Below, one piece after another: positions 48,972-57,640 of a stretch of DNA of 64,000 nt. The notes beneath the pieces are model-generated. The model made no database searches. It saw nothing but the letters and a program-made list of their open reading frames with translations, and had not been told where the DNA came from. Location of the stretch: NCBI RefSeq assembly GCF_901521055.1, contig NZ_CABEGA010000018.1, positions 1 to 64,000 on the forward strand, read 5' to 3'. The stretch is from Cellulomonas hominis (GTDB lineage: Bacteria; Actinomycetota; Actinomycetes; Actinomycetales; Cellulomonadaceae). The stretch's first letter is position 1. Every line of letters begins with the position of its first letter. The position numbers and the translations under genes are program-made.

Positions 48972-49966
48972 CGCGAGCCCTCCTTCTTCTGACCGGCCGC
49001 GGCGGCCGCCTGGTGGGCTGCCTCCTCGGCCTCGAGCCGCTGGATCCCGTCGTCGAGCAGGGAGTCGTCACCGAGGTCGGTGTCGTGGTGCGCGCCGAGG
49101 TAGGCGTCGATGACGGCCTGGTCGGCCATCACGTCCTCCGGCGGTCCCTCGGCGACGATCCGGCCCTCGGCCATGACGACGACCCAGTCCGAGATGTGCC
49201 GGACCATGTGCATGTCGTGCTCGACGAACAGCACCGTGGTGCCGTCCTCGCGCAGCGCCTGGATGTGCCCGAGCAGCGACTGGGTCAGCGCGGGGTTCAC
49301 GCCGGCCATCGGCTCGTCGAGCATGACCATGGTCGGGTTGCTCATGAGCGCCCGGGCCATCTCCAGGAGCTTGCGCTGCCCGCCGGACAGCGACCCGGCG
49401 TACTCGTCCCGCTTGGTGTCGAGCTTGAACCGTGCGAGGAGCTCCTCGGCCTGCTCGGTGATCTCCTTCTCGCGCGCCTTCCACAGCGGCGGGACGAGGG
49501 CCGTGAACAGGTTCTCGCCGGACTGGCGGGTGGCGCCCAGGCGCATGTTCTCGATCACCGTCATGCGCGACAGCGCCTTGGTGAGCTGGAACGTCCGGAC
49601 CATGCCGGACCGGGCGACCCGGGCGGCGGAGACGCCCGACAGGGACCGGCCCTCGAAGGACCAGGTGCCGGTGCTGGGCTTGTCGAACCCGGTGAGCAGG
49701 TTGAACAGCGTGGTCTTGCCGGCGCCGTTGGGCCCGATGAGCGCGGTGATCGCGCCGCGCTGGACCTCGAGGTGCTCGACGTCGACGGCGGTCATGCCGC
49801 CGAAGTGCCGGGTCACCCCGTCGGCGACGACGATCGCGTCCGGCTTCGGCACGCCGGGCGTGTGCGCGACGTGCGCGAGGTCGGCGGTGACGCGGTCCCG
49901 GCCGGCCGTCGTGGTGGCGTGCGGCACGGGTGCGGGGACGTGGCCCCGGGGAGTCTCAGCGGACAT
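48968..49966 (-). CDS. livG: Branched-chain amino-acid ABC transporter ATPase LivG
   Basis: 332 aa. Walker A GPNGAGKTTLFN, the family signature LSGGQRKLLEMARALM, Walker B MVMLDEPMAGVNP and switch His in VLFVEHDMHM. It is longer than usual LivG (~255 aa): ~45 extra N-terminal and ~45 acidic, Ala-rich C-terminal residues after the family end AYLGAHH. Its first 11 bp overlap livM and its last 4 bp overlap livF, so all four genes are one transcript. Confidence 0.94.
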   Translation of the reverse strand: MSAETPRGHVPAPVPHATTTAGRDRVTADLAHVAHTPGVPKPDAIVVADGVTRHFGGMTAVDVEHLEVQRGAITALIGPNGAGKTTLFNLLTGFDKPSTGTWSFEGRSLSGVSAARVARSGMVRTFQLTKALSRMTVIENMRLGATRQSGENLFTALVPPLWKAREKEITEQAEELLARFKLDTKRDEYAGSLSGGQRKLLEMARALMSNPTMVMLDEPMAGVNPALTQSLLGHIQALREDGTTVLFVEHDMHMVRHISDWVVVMAEGRIVAEGPPEDVMADQAVIDAYLGAHHDTDLGDDSLLDDGIQRLEAEEAAHQAAAAAGQKKEGSR

Positions 49967-50942
49967 TGATCGCCAGCTCCTTCTTGTCGCCGAGGATGCC
50001 TTGAGGTCGGAAGATCACCAGCAGCATCAGCGTGACGCCCACGATGATCCAGCCGAACTGCTCGATCTGCTCGGTGCGCATCACCGACTCCGGGACCCCG
50101 GCGCGCATGACGGACTTGATCAGCATGAGCGCGACCCAGAAGATGATCGACCCCAGGACGGGCCCGAACACCGTGGCGGCCCCGCCGAGCAGCAGGATCG
50201 TCCAGACGAAGAACGTCATCGGGCGGCCCATCGAGTCGGGCTGCACGGCTCGTGGCAGGACGTAGATGATGCCCGCCACCGCGCCGATCACGCCGCCGAG
50301 GACCAGGGACTGCATCTTGTACGAGTAGACGTTCTTGCCGAGCGACCGCACCGCGTCCTCGTCCTCGCGGATGCCCTTGAGGACGCGCCCCCAGGGGCTG
50401 CGGATCAGGAGCCACACGAGCAGGCAGGCCAGCGCCACGACGGCCCAGCCGACGATGCGCACCCACCAGGAGTTCGACGCGTTCATCGAGTACTCGAACG
50501 GGCCGAGCGCGAAGGTCCCGTCCGGGAGCGGTGAGGCGTCCTGGAACGTGTCCTTGTACGAGTTGCCGCGCAGGCCCGACGAGGCGCCGGTGAGGTCGGT
50601 CAGCGCGGTGGACCGGCCGACCAGGCGGACGATCTCCGCGGCGGCGATCGTGACGATCGCGAGGTAGTCGCCGCGCAGCTTCAGGGTCGGGATGCCGAGC
50701 AGCAGGCCGAAGACCGCGGCGCAGGCGATCGCGACCAGGACGGCCGCCCACAGGGGCCAGCCGGCGATCGTCGAGATGGCGAAGCCGTACGCGCCGAGCA
50801 GCATGAACCCGGCCTGGCCCATGTTCAGCAGGCCGGTGAGGCCGAAGTGCACGTTCAGGCCGATGGCGGCGAGCGCGTAGGCGGCGGTCGTCGGGGCGAA
50901 GATCTCGCCCGCGACGTTGACGAGGATGCGGGACCACTCCAT
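49956..50942 (-). CDS. livM: Branched-chain amino-acid ABC transporter permease LivM
   Basis: 328 aa, multi-pass membrane protein with ~9 hydrophobic helices. Family motifs are GLNVHFGLTGLLNMGQAGFM, TLKLRGDYLAIVTIAAAEIVR and the cytoplasmic coupling loop SPWGRVLKGIREDEDAVRSL. It ends with RPQGILG. ATG 50942 lies 8 bp after the livH stop and its 3' end overlaps livG. Confidence 0.94.
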   Translation of the reverse strand: MEWSRILVNVAGEIFAPTTAAYALAAIGLNVHFGLTGLLNMGQAGFMLLGAYGFAISTIAGWPLWAAVLVAIACAAVFGLLLGIPTLKLRGDYLAIVTIAAAEIVRLVGRSTALTDLTGASSGLRGNSYKDTFQDASPLPDGTFALGPFEYSMNASNSWWVRIVGWAVVALACLLVWLLIRSPWGRVLKGIREDEDAVRSLGKNVYSYKMQSLVLGGVIGAVAGIIYVLPRAVQPDSMGRPMTFFVWTILLLGGAATVFGPVLGSIIFWVALMLIKSVMRAGVPESVMRTEQIEQFGWIIVGVTLMLLVIFRPQGILGDKKELAINVR

Positions 50943-50950
50943 GACGGCTC

Positions 50951-52366
50951 CTAACCGATCCGCTCGGCGCGACCGAGGATGCCCTGGGGCCGCAGCAGCA
51001 GGACGAGGATGAGGATGAGCAGCGCGCCGGCGTAGCGCATGTCGCTCGGGATGACGAGGTTCGACATCTCGACGACCAGGCCGATGACGATCGACCCGGC
51101 CAGCGCGCCGAACGCCTGGCCGAGCCCGCCGAGGGTGACGGCGGCGAACATCAGCAGCAGCAGGGCGCCGCCCATGTTCCACGAGGTCGCGTTGAGGTAG
51201 AGGCCCATGAGCACGCCGCCCAGGGCCGCCAGCGCCGCGCCGAGCACCCACACGAGCCGCACGATCCGGTCGACCGTGATGCCGGACGCCGCGGCGAGCG
51301 CCGGGTTGTCCGACACGGCGCGGGTGGCGCGGCCGACGCGGGTGCCGAGCAGGAAGTACGCGACCGCGGCCAGCACGACGGCGGCGATCAGCAGGGACCA
51401 CAGCGACGTGGCGCTGATCCGCACGGGGCCGAGGGTCACCATCGTCGGGTTCGTCGTGACGATGCGCAGCGCGCTGCCGCCGAAGAAGAACTGGTACGTG
51501 TACTGCAGGGCCATCGAGAGGCCGATCGTCACGATCATCTGCTGCGTCGTGCCGACGCGCCGCTTGCGCAGCGGGTGCCAGAGCCCGGCGTCCTGGACCC
51601 AGCCGGAGGCGGCGCCCAGGAGGACCGCGAGCAGCCCCGCGACCAGCAGCGGGAGGCCGAGGGACTGCACGCCGACGTACGCGAGGATCGCCCCGAGGGT
51701 GACCTGCTCGCCGTGCGCGAAGTTCGACAGCCCCGTGGTGCCGTAGATCAGCGACAGGCCGACCGACGCGAGCGCGAGCAGGAGGCCGAACACGAGGCCG
51801 CTGGAGGCCTGCTGCGCGAGGCGCGGCCAGGAGAAGCCGCCGTCGGCCGAGCTGCCGGTCGGTGCGCCGACCTCGCCGTCGGAGGTGTCTGCGGTGGTGT
51901 CCGGGTCCGGCTCGGAGGTGGCGTCGTCGCCCGACCCCCCGCCCGCTGCCGGCTCGCCGAGCGGGAACAGCGCGCCCGTGGACGAGCCCAGCGCCACCGT
52001 GACGGTGCGCGGGTTCGCGGACGGGTCCCGCAGCGTCTCGCCGGCGGGCAGCGTCGCGGTGTCGAGGGTGACGGTGTACTCGCCGGCCTCGGTCACCGGA
52101 GCGGTCCAGCGACCCTCGGCGTCCGTCGTGGCCTGGCTGGTGCCGCCGGGGCCCTCGATGTCGAGCACCACGCCGACGGCGGGCTGCTGGGTGGACGTGC
52201 GGATGGTGCCGTTGATGCATCCGGTGGCCGCGTCGGCGACGCAGCCCGCCGCGGCGGCACGGGCGGTGCCCGGGACGGCGACGGCGAGGAAGAAGGAGAG
52301 GACGAGCACGCCGAGGGCCAGCAAGGCCCTGGCGGTGGAACGGTCCCTGGTCGCGGCTCGGCGCAC
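50951..52366 (-). CDS. livH: LivH-type permease fused to a secreted beta-domain
   Basis: 471 aa instead of ~290. Residues 1-38 are a signal-peptide-like segment ending ARAAAAG. Residues ~40-115 look like a carboxypeptidase-regulatory/prealbumin-type beta-sandwich (GTIRTSTQQPAVGVVLDIEG, TTDAEGRWTAPV, GEYTVTLD). Residues ~130-178 are a Ser/Asp/Gly linker. The rest is a standard LivH permease (LSLIYGTTGLSNFAHGEQVTLGA, LRPQGILGRAE). The extra domain would face outside and could touch the substrate-binding lipoprotein or wall. GTG 52366 has GGAGG 5 nt upstream, so the extension is in the translated gene. Confidence 0.9.
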   Translation of the reverse strand: MRRAATRDRSTARALLALGVLVLSFFLAVAVPGTARAAAAGCVADAATGCINGTIRTSTQQPAVGVVLDIEGPGGTSQATTDAEGRWTAPVTEAGEYTVTLDTATLPAGETLRDPSANPRTVTVALGSSTGALFPLGEPAAGGGSGDDATSEPDPDTTADTSDGEVGAPTGSSADGGFSWPRLAQQASSGLVFGLLLALASVGLSLIYGTTGLSNFAHGEQVTLGAILAYVGVQSLGLPLLVAGLLAVLLGAASGWVQDAGLWHPLRKRRVGTTQQMIVTIGLSMALQYTYQFFFGGSALRIVTTNPTMVTLGPVRISATSLWSLLIAAVVLAAVAYFLLGTRVGRATRAVSDNPALAAASGITVDRIVRLVWVLGAALAALGGVLMGLYLNATSWNMGGALLLLMFAAVTLGGLGQAFGALAGSIVIGLVVEMSNLVIPSDMRYAGALLILILVLLLRPQGILGRAERIG

Positions 52367-52803
52367 CTGGTCCTCCGTCCGGTCGTGGTCGGCTGATCTG
52401 CTGGGTGCCGCAAGTCTTCTTGCGGACGCGTGGGCAGCGGGTTCACGGTGCTGCTCTCACGAGTGGGCGTGACAGTAAAGAGAATTTGTGTCCGTCTGAT
52501 TACGGGCGTGTTCGAGGCATTCGCGACGCTGCCGGCTGCCTGTCGGGCCACCGGGAGGGTCGCACGCCGGTCGCCGATCCGCGCCACGAACGGCCCAGCG
52601 TTCACCCGGAGGGGTGAGAAGCCCCACAGTGCGGCGCGGTGACCTGCGGCTGCGTCGCCGCGGGCACCGACCGTTGTCGCAGGCGACTAGGCAGGAGCGC
52701 CGCGGGTAGGACATGATCGGTCGATGCCGCGGGGGGCGCAGCAGGCTCGCGACGACACCGATGTCGCCGTGCCGTGACCAGAACGACTGGAGGCCGTCGA
52801 ACC
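52367..52803. other. Intergenic region upstream of livH and the GNAT gene
   Basis: 437 bp without a gene. An unusually AT-rich pocket around 52470-52503 (TAAAGAGAATTTG and TGATTAC) is the best candidate for the livH operon promoter. Open frames here overlap each other and have no start signals or conserved-looking sequence. Confidence 0.5.
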
Positions 52804-53487
52804 GTGCGCACGCCCGTCGCCGTCCGTCCCGCCCTGCCCGAGGACCTCGACGCCCTCGTGGACCTCAGCCTGGCCGCCCGCGCCGAGTCCCTGGTGGGCT
52901 CCCAGCTCTGCACCGACGACGCGGACCGGCTGCGGCACCAGATCGGCGCCCTGGTCGGCGAGCCCGGCGCCTGCGGGCTGGTCGGCATGCTCGACGGCGA
53001 GGTCTGCGGGCTGGTGCTCGCGCGGATCATCGGCCCGAGCCTGTTCACGGACGAGGTGTCCGTCTCGATCGAGGCCGTCTACGTGGCCGAGGGCGCCCGT
53101 CGCCGCGGCGTCGGTCACGCGCTGCTGGGCGGCGTGCTCGAGGAGGCCCAGCGCGTCGGCGCCACCGACGTGCTCGCCGTCCCGCTGCCCGGGGCCCGCG
53201 GCATGCTGCGGTTCCTGGCCCGGCTCGGGTTCGCCCCGGCCGCCGCGCACCGCGTGGTGAGCACCGAGGCGCTGCAGCGCCGGCTGGTGGCGGACGCCCC
53301 CTCGCCGGCCCGCCGCGCCGGCCGGGTCGGCCTGGACGACCTGATCGCCCGGCGACGGCGCGCCCGGGCGGGGCGCGCCGTGACGTCCACCGAGGCGGCT
53401 CAGGCCGGCCGGGTGTCGATCAGCATGCAGGTCAGCCGCGCGGAGCAGATCCGCCGGCCCCGCGGGTCCTCGACCACCACGTCGTAG
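52804..53487 (+). CDS. GNAT-family N-acetyltransferase
   Basis: 227 aa. The GNAT core lies at residues ~1-150, with beta-4/5 and the acetyl-CoA loop in AVYVAEGARRRGVGHALL (R-R-x-G-V-G). The C-terminal ~75 residues are basic and low-complexity. Substrate unknown. GTG 52804 has GGAGG 10 nt upstream; an in-frame GTG at 52774 lacks one. The 3' end runs 88 bp into the convergent thioesterase gene, so its last ~29 residues are encoded opposite that gene's 3' end. Confidence 0.8.
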   Translation: MRTPVAVRPALPEDLDALVDLSLAARAESLVGSQLCTDDADRLRHQIGALVGEPGACGLVGMLDGEVCGLVLARIIGPSLFTDEVSVSIEAVYVAEGARRRGVGHALLGGVLEEAQRVGATDVLAVPLPGARGMLRFLARLGFAPAAAHRVVSTEALQRRLVADAPSPARRAGRVGLDDLIARRRRARAGRAVTSTEAAQAGRVSISMQVSRAEQIRRPRGSSTTTS

Positions 53488-53840
53488 GTCGCGACCTTCC
53501 CGCCCAGGTGCACCGCGGTGGCCGTGCCGGTCACCACCCCGTCGGTCGCGGACCGGTGGTGGGTGCAGCTCAGCTCGATCCCGACCGCCTGCCGGCCCGG
53601 TCCGGCGTGCGCGTTCGCCGCGTAGGAGCCGAGCGTCTCGGCCAGCACCGCCGAGGCGCCCCCGTGCAGCAGCCCGTACGGCTGCACGTTGCCCGCCACG
53701 GGCATGGTGCCCACGGCGCGGTCCGGGCCCACCTCGAGCAGCTCGATGCCCATGCGCTCCATGAGCGTGCCCGGGGGCACGTGGGCGCCCAGCGCCGGGC
53801 GGTCGGGGGTCGGGCTCGCGGGCGCGTCGGTGTCAGCCAT
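53400..53840 (-). CDS. PaaI-type hotdog thioesterase
   Basis: 146 aa hotdog-fold protein with the PaaI pattern: VQPYGLLHGGASAVLAETLGS, where the Asp/Glu-equivalent lies after the HGG turn, and ELSCTHHRSATDGVVTGTA for the second strand set. It hydrolyses acyl- or aryl-CoA thioesters as a tetramer; exact substrate unknown. ATG 53840 is 19 bp from the divergent polA start. Its stop lies inside the convergent GNAT gene. Confidence 0.88.
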   Translation of the reverse strand: MADTDAPASPTPDRPALGAHVPPGTLMERMGIELLEVGPDRAVGTMPVAGNVQPYGLLHGGASAVLAETLGSYAANAHAGPGRQAVGIELSCTHHRSATDGVVTGTATAVHLGGKVATYDVVVEDPRGRRICSARLTCMLIDTRPA

Positions 53841-53859
53841 GCCCGATAGGTTGGCACCC

Positions 53860-56568
53860 GTGACTGACGCGACGCGACACCTGCCCGACGGCCACGCCGC
53901 ACGGCTCCTCCTGGTGGACGGGCACTCGATGGCCTACCGGGCGTTCTTCGCCCTCCCGGTGGACAAGTTCGCCACCTCCACCGGCCAGCCCACCAACGCG
54001 GTGTTCGGGTTCGTCTCGATGCTGGCCAACCTGCTGCGGGACGAGGAGCCGACGCACGTCGCGGTCGCGTTCGACGCCGGCCGCACCACGTTCCGCACCG
54101 AGCAGTACGAGGAGTACAAGGCGAACCGCTCGGCGTCGCCTGAGCCGTTCCGCGGCCAGGTCGAGGTCATCAAGCAGGTCCTCGCGACCATGCACATCCC
54201 GACGCTCGACAAGCCGGGATTCGAGGCCGACGACATCCTCGCCACGCTGGCCCGCCAGGGCGCCGCGGAGGGGCTGGACGTGCTCATCTGCTCCGGCGAC
54301 CGCGACGCGCTCCAGCTCGTGACCGACCGCGTCACCGTGCTGTACCCGGTGAAGGGCGTCTCGGAGCTCGCGCGGATGACCCCCGACGCGGTGCAGGCCA
54401 AGTACGGCGTGCCCCCGGAGCGCTACCCCGACATCGCCGCGCTCGTCGGCGAGTCGTCCGACAACCTGCCCGGCGTCCCCGGCGTGGGGCCCAAGACCGC
54501 CGCGAAGTGGATCGCCACCTACGACGGGCTGCAGGGCGTGGTCGCGCACGTCGACCAGATCACCGGCAAGGCGGGGGAGTCGCTGCGCGCGCACCTCGAC
54601 CAGGTGCTGCTGAACCGCCAGCTCAACCGGCTCCTGGACGACCTGGAGCTCCCGCTCGGCCCCGAGGACCTCGCCGCGCGGCCGTGGGACCGCGAGGCGC
54701 TGCACACCATCCTCGACGAGCTCGAGTTCCGCACGCTGCGCGACCGGCTGTTCGCGATGCTGCCCGCCGAGGACGGCGGCCCCGCCGAGGTGGCCGGCCC
54801 TGCCGAGGGCCCGGTCGTCGTGACCCCGGTCGACGGCGGCCTCGCCGACTGGCTCGCCCGGCACGCCGGGGCCCGGACCGGCGTCGACGTGCAGGGGTCC
54901 GCCTCGCCGTCGGGCGGCGACGCCTGGGGGATCGCCCTCGTCGTCGGCGACGAGGCCGTCGCGTACGACCTCGCGCAGATCGCCCCGGCCGACGAGGCGG
55001 CGCTCGCCGCGTGGCTCGCCGACCCGGCGCAGCCGAAGGTGCTGCACGCGGCGAAGGAGGCCTGGCACGCGCTGGCCGGCCGCGGGCTGACCCTCGCGGG
55101 CGTCGAGTTCGACACCGAGCTCGGCGCGTACCTGCTGCAGCCCGACCGGCGCGGCTACGACCTCTCGGACCTCGCGATCGGCTACCTGCGCCGCGAGCTC
55201 GGCGCCGTGGCGGACGAGGGCGCGCAGGGCGCGCTCGACCTGGACCTCGAGGGCTCGCAGGAGGGCGTGCGCGGCGCCGTCCGCGCCGCCGCGGTCGTGG
55301 ACCTCGTGGACGTGCTGGACGAGCAGCTGGCCGAGCGCGGCGCGGCGCACCTGCTGCGCGACGTCGAGCTCCCGCTCGAGGGCGTCCTGGAGCGGATGGA
55401 GCACGTCGGCATCGCCGCGGACGCCGGCTACCTGTCGGCGCTGGAGAAGGAGTACGACAGCGCCGTCCAGCGCGCCGCGGGCGAGGCGTATGACGCGATC
55501 GGTCGGGAGGTGAACCTCGGGTCGCCGAAGCAGCTCCAGGAGGTGCTGTTCGACCAGCTCGACATGCCGAAGACCAAGAAGACCAAGACCGGCTACACCA
55601 CCGACGCGAACGCGCTCGCCGACCTGTTCGCGCGGACCGGCCACCCGTTCCTGGAGCACCTGCTCGCGCACCGCGACGCCATCCGGCTCCGGCAGACCGT
55701 CGAGGGCCTGCTGCGCTCGGTGGCCGACGACGGCCGGATCCACACGACGTTCCAGCAGACGATCGCCGCGACGGGCCGCCTGTCGTCGACGGACCCGAAC
55801 CTGCAGAACATCCCGATCCGCACCGAGGCGGGCCGCCAGATCCGCCGCGCGTTCGTCGTGGGGGTGGGGTACGAGACGCTGCTGACCGCCGACTACTCGC
55901 AGATCGAGATGCGGATCATGGCGCACCTGTCCGGCGACGCCGGGCTGATCGAGGCGTTCACCGCGGGCGAGGACCTGCACTCGTACGTCGGCTCGCGGGT
56001 GTTCGGCGTGCCGACCGACGAGGTGACCAGCGCGCAGCGGTCCAAGATCAAGGCGATGAGCTACGGCCTGGCGTACGGGCTGTCCTCGTACGGCCTGTCG
56101 CAGCAGCTGAAGATCGACGTCGCCGAGGCCTCCGCGCTGATGCGCGACTACTTCTCGCGGTTCGGCGGCGTGCGGGACTACCTCGAGGGCGTCGCGGACG
56201 AGGCCCGGGCCACCGGGTACACCGCGACCATCCTCGAGCGGCGGCGCTACCTCCCGGACCTCACGAGCGACAACCGGGTCCGCCGGGAGGCGGCGGAGCG
56301 GATGGCCCTGAACGCCCCCATCCAGGGCAGCGCGGCGGACATCATCAAGCTGGCGATGCTGGGCGTGCAGCGCGAGCTCGACGCGCAGGGGCTGGCCTCG
56401 CGGCTGCTGCTGCAGGTGCACGACGAGCTCGTGCTCGAGGTCGCGCCGGGGGAGCGCGAGGCGGTCGAGGCGCTGGTGCGCTCCCAGATGGGCGGGGCGT
56501 ACGCCCTGGACGTGCCGCTGGACGTCTCCGTGGGCGTGGGCCCGAGCTGGCACGACGCGGGTCACTGA
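53860..56568 (+). CDS. polA: DNA polymerase I
   Basis: 902 aa. Residues 1-~300 form a 5'-3' exonuclease (LLLVDGHSMAYRAFFAL, EADDILATLA, SGDRDALQL, GVPGVGPKTAAKW). Residues ~315-500 are a 3'-5' exonuclease fold that has lost its metal ligands: the DxE of Exo I reads GVDVQGS. The polymerase domain has motif A DYSQIEMRIMAHLSGD, the O-helix KIKAMSYGLAYGL with a Tyr at the position that sets dideoxynucleotide discrimination, and motif C QVHDELVLEV. GTG 53860 has TAGGTT 7 nt upstream: leaderless. Confidence 0.97.
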   Translation: MTDATRHLPDGHAARLLLVDGHSMAYRAFFALPVDKFATSTGQPTNAVFGFVSMLANLLRDEEPTHVAVAFDAGRTTFRTEQYEEYKANRSASPEPFRGQVEVIKQVLATMHIPTLDKPGFEADDILATLARQGAAEGLDVLICSGDRDALQLVTDRVTVLYPVKGVSELARMTPDAVQAKYGVPPERYPDIAALVGESSDNLPGVPGVGPKTAAKWIATYDGLQGVVAHVDQITGKAGESLRAHLDQVLLNRQLNRLLDDLELPLGPEDLAARPWDREALHTILDELEFRTLRDRLFAMLPAEDGGPAEVAGPAEGPVVVTPVDGGLADWLARHAGARTGVDVQGSASPSGGDAWGIALVVGDEAVAYDLAQIAPADEAALAAWLADPAQPKVLHAAKEAWHALAGRGLTLAGVEFDTELGAYLLQPDRRGYDLSDLAIGYLRRELGAVADEGAQGALDLDLEGSQEGVRGAVRAAAVVDLVDVLDEQLAERGAAHLLRDVELPLEGVLERMEHVGIAADAGYLSALEKEYDSAVQRAAGEAYDAIGREVNLGSPKQLQEVLFDQLDMPKTKKTKTGYTTDANALADLFARTGHPFLEHLLAHRDAIRLRQTVEGLLRSVADDGRIHTTFQQTIAATGRLSSTDPNLQNIPIRTEAGRQIRRAFVVGVGYETLLTADYSQIEMRIMAHLSGDAGLIEAFTAGEDLHSYVGSRVFGVPTDEVTSAQRSKIKAMSYGLAYGLSSYGLSQQLKIDVAEASALMRDYFSRFGGVRDYLEGVADEARATGYTATILERRRYLPDLTSDNRVRREAAERMALNAPIQGSAADIIKLAMLGVQRELDAQGLASRLLLQVHDELVLEVAPGEREAVEALVRSQMGGAYALDVPLDVSVGVGPSWHDAGH

Positions 56569-56576
56569 CCGGCGGG

Positions 56577-57455
56577 CTACGCCGGGCGGTGCGCGACGAA
56601 GATCGCCGTGCCCGGCAGGTGCGCCCCGCGCAGCGGGCTCCAGCCGCCCCACGTCCGGTCGTGCCCCTCGGGCCACTCCGGCTCGACGACGGCGTCGAGC
56701 ACCAGCCCGGCGCCCACGACGTCCGCGACGTGGTCGCCGATCGTGCGGTGGTGCTCGGAGTACAGGACCCGGCCGTGCTCGTCGGTCTCCACGTAGGGCC
56801 GGCGGTCGAAGTACGAGCGGTCCGCGGTGAGCCCGCGCGGGCCGGGGTCGTCGGGGAACGCCCACCGCACGGGATGCGTCACCGAGCAGACCCAGCGGCC
56901 GCCCGGGCGGAGCACCCGGGCGGCCTCGGCGTGCACCCGGTGGGCGTCCGCGACGAACGGGATCGCGCCGTAGGCGGTGAACACGACGTCGAACGACGCG
57001 TCGGGGAACGGCAGGGCGCGGGCGTCGGCCTGCACCAGCGGCACAGGCGCGGGGCGGCCGGCCACCGGCCCGGCGTCCCGGGCGGGGTCGGCGGCGGCGG
57101 CGCGGTCGACGGCGGCCGCGGCGGCGAGCATCCCCGCGGACACGTCCGTCGCGACGGCCAGCGCACCGTGCGCGGCCAGCCACCGCGAGCACTGCGCGGC
57201 GCCGGCGCCCACCTCCAGCACCCGGCGGCCCGTGACGTCGCCGAGCAGCCGGGCGTCGGACTCGCGCAGGCCCTCCGGGCACCACAGGAAGTCGTCGTCG
57301 CCCAGGAACGCGCCGTGCTCGTCCAGGTACTCGCGGGCGTTCTGGTCCCACCAGCGGCGCCCCGCGCCCTCCGTGGCGGCGGCCGGGACGTCGCGGTAGC
57401 CGGCGGCCGCGAGGCGGTCGCCGTCCACGACGGGGTGGGTGTCGTCGGTCGTCAC
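56577..57455 (-). CDS. Class I SAM-dependent methyltransferase
   Basis: 292 aa. Motif I is VLEVGAGAAQCSRWLAAHG, motif II is ATDVSAGML, and the post-I region is LVQADARALPFPDASFDVVF, a UbiE/Methyltransf_11 type. The preceding WWDQNAREYLDEHGAFLGDD segment is common in actinobacterial homologues of unknown substrate. I choose GTG 57455: a TACCGT -10 (plus-strand 57463-57468) is 7 nt upstream, whereas for GTG 57461 it would be only 1 nt away. Converges on polA with 8 bp between stops and has no terminator. Confidence 0.83.
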   Translation of the reverse strand: MTTDDTHPVVDGDRLAAAGYRDVPAAATEGAGRRWWDQNAREYLDEHGAFLGDDDFLWCPEGLRESDARLLGDVTGRRVLEVGAGAAQCSRWLAAHGALAVATDVSAGMLAAAAAVDRAAAADPARDAGPVAGRPAPVPLVQADARALPFPDASFDVVFTAYGAIPFVADAHRVHAEAARVLRPGGRWVCSVTHPVRWAFPDDPGPRGLTADRSYFDRRPYVETDEHGRVLYSEHHRTIGDHVADVVGAGLVLDAVVEPEWPEGHDRTWGGWSPLRGAHLPGTAIFVAHRPA

Positions 57456-57640
57456 CCGCACGACGGTAGCCGTGCCGGGTGACCCCGCGCGCGCCCCGTC
57501 GTGCGTCCCGTCGTGCGTCCCGGCGCGCGTCCCGGCGCGCCCGGGACCTCCGGCTCACGGGTCGCGGCGGGCGCACGGATAGCCTGGTCGCGCCGCACCG
57601 CAGCGGCACACCCCACCCTGCAGATGAAGGAGACCCCAGC

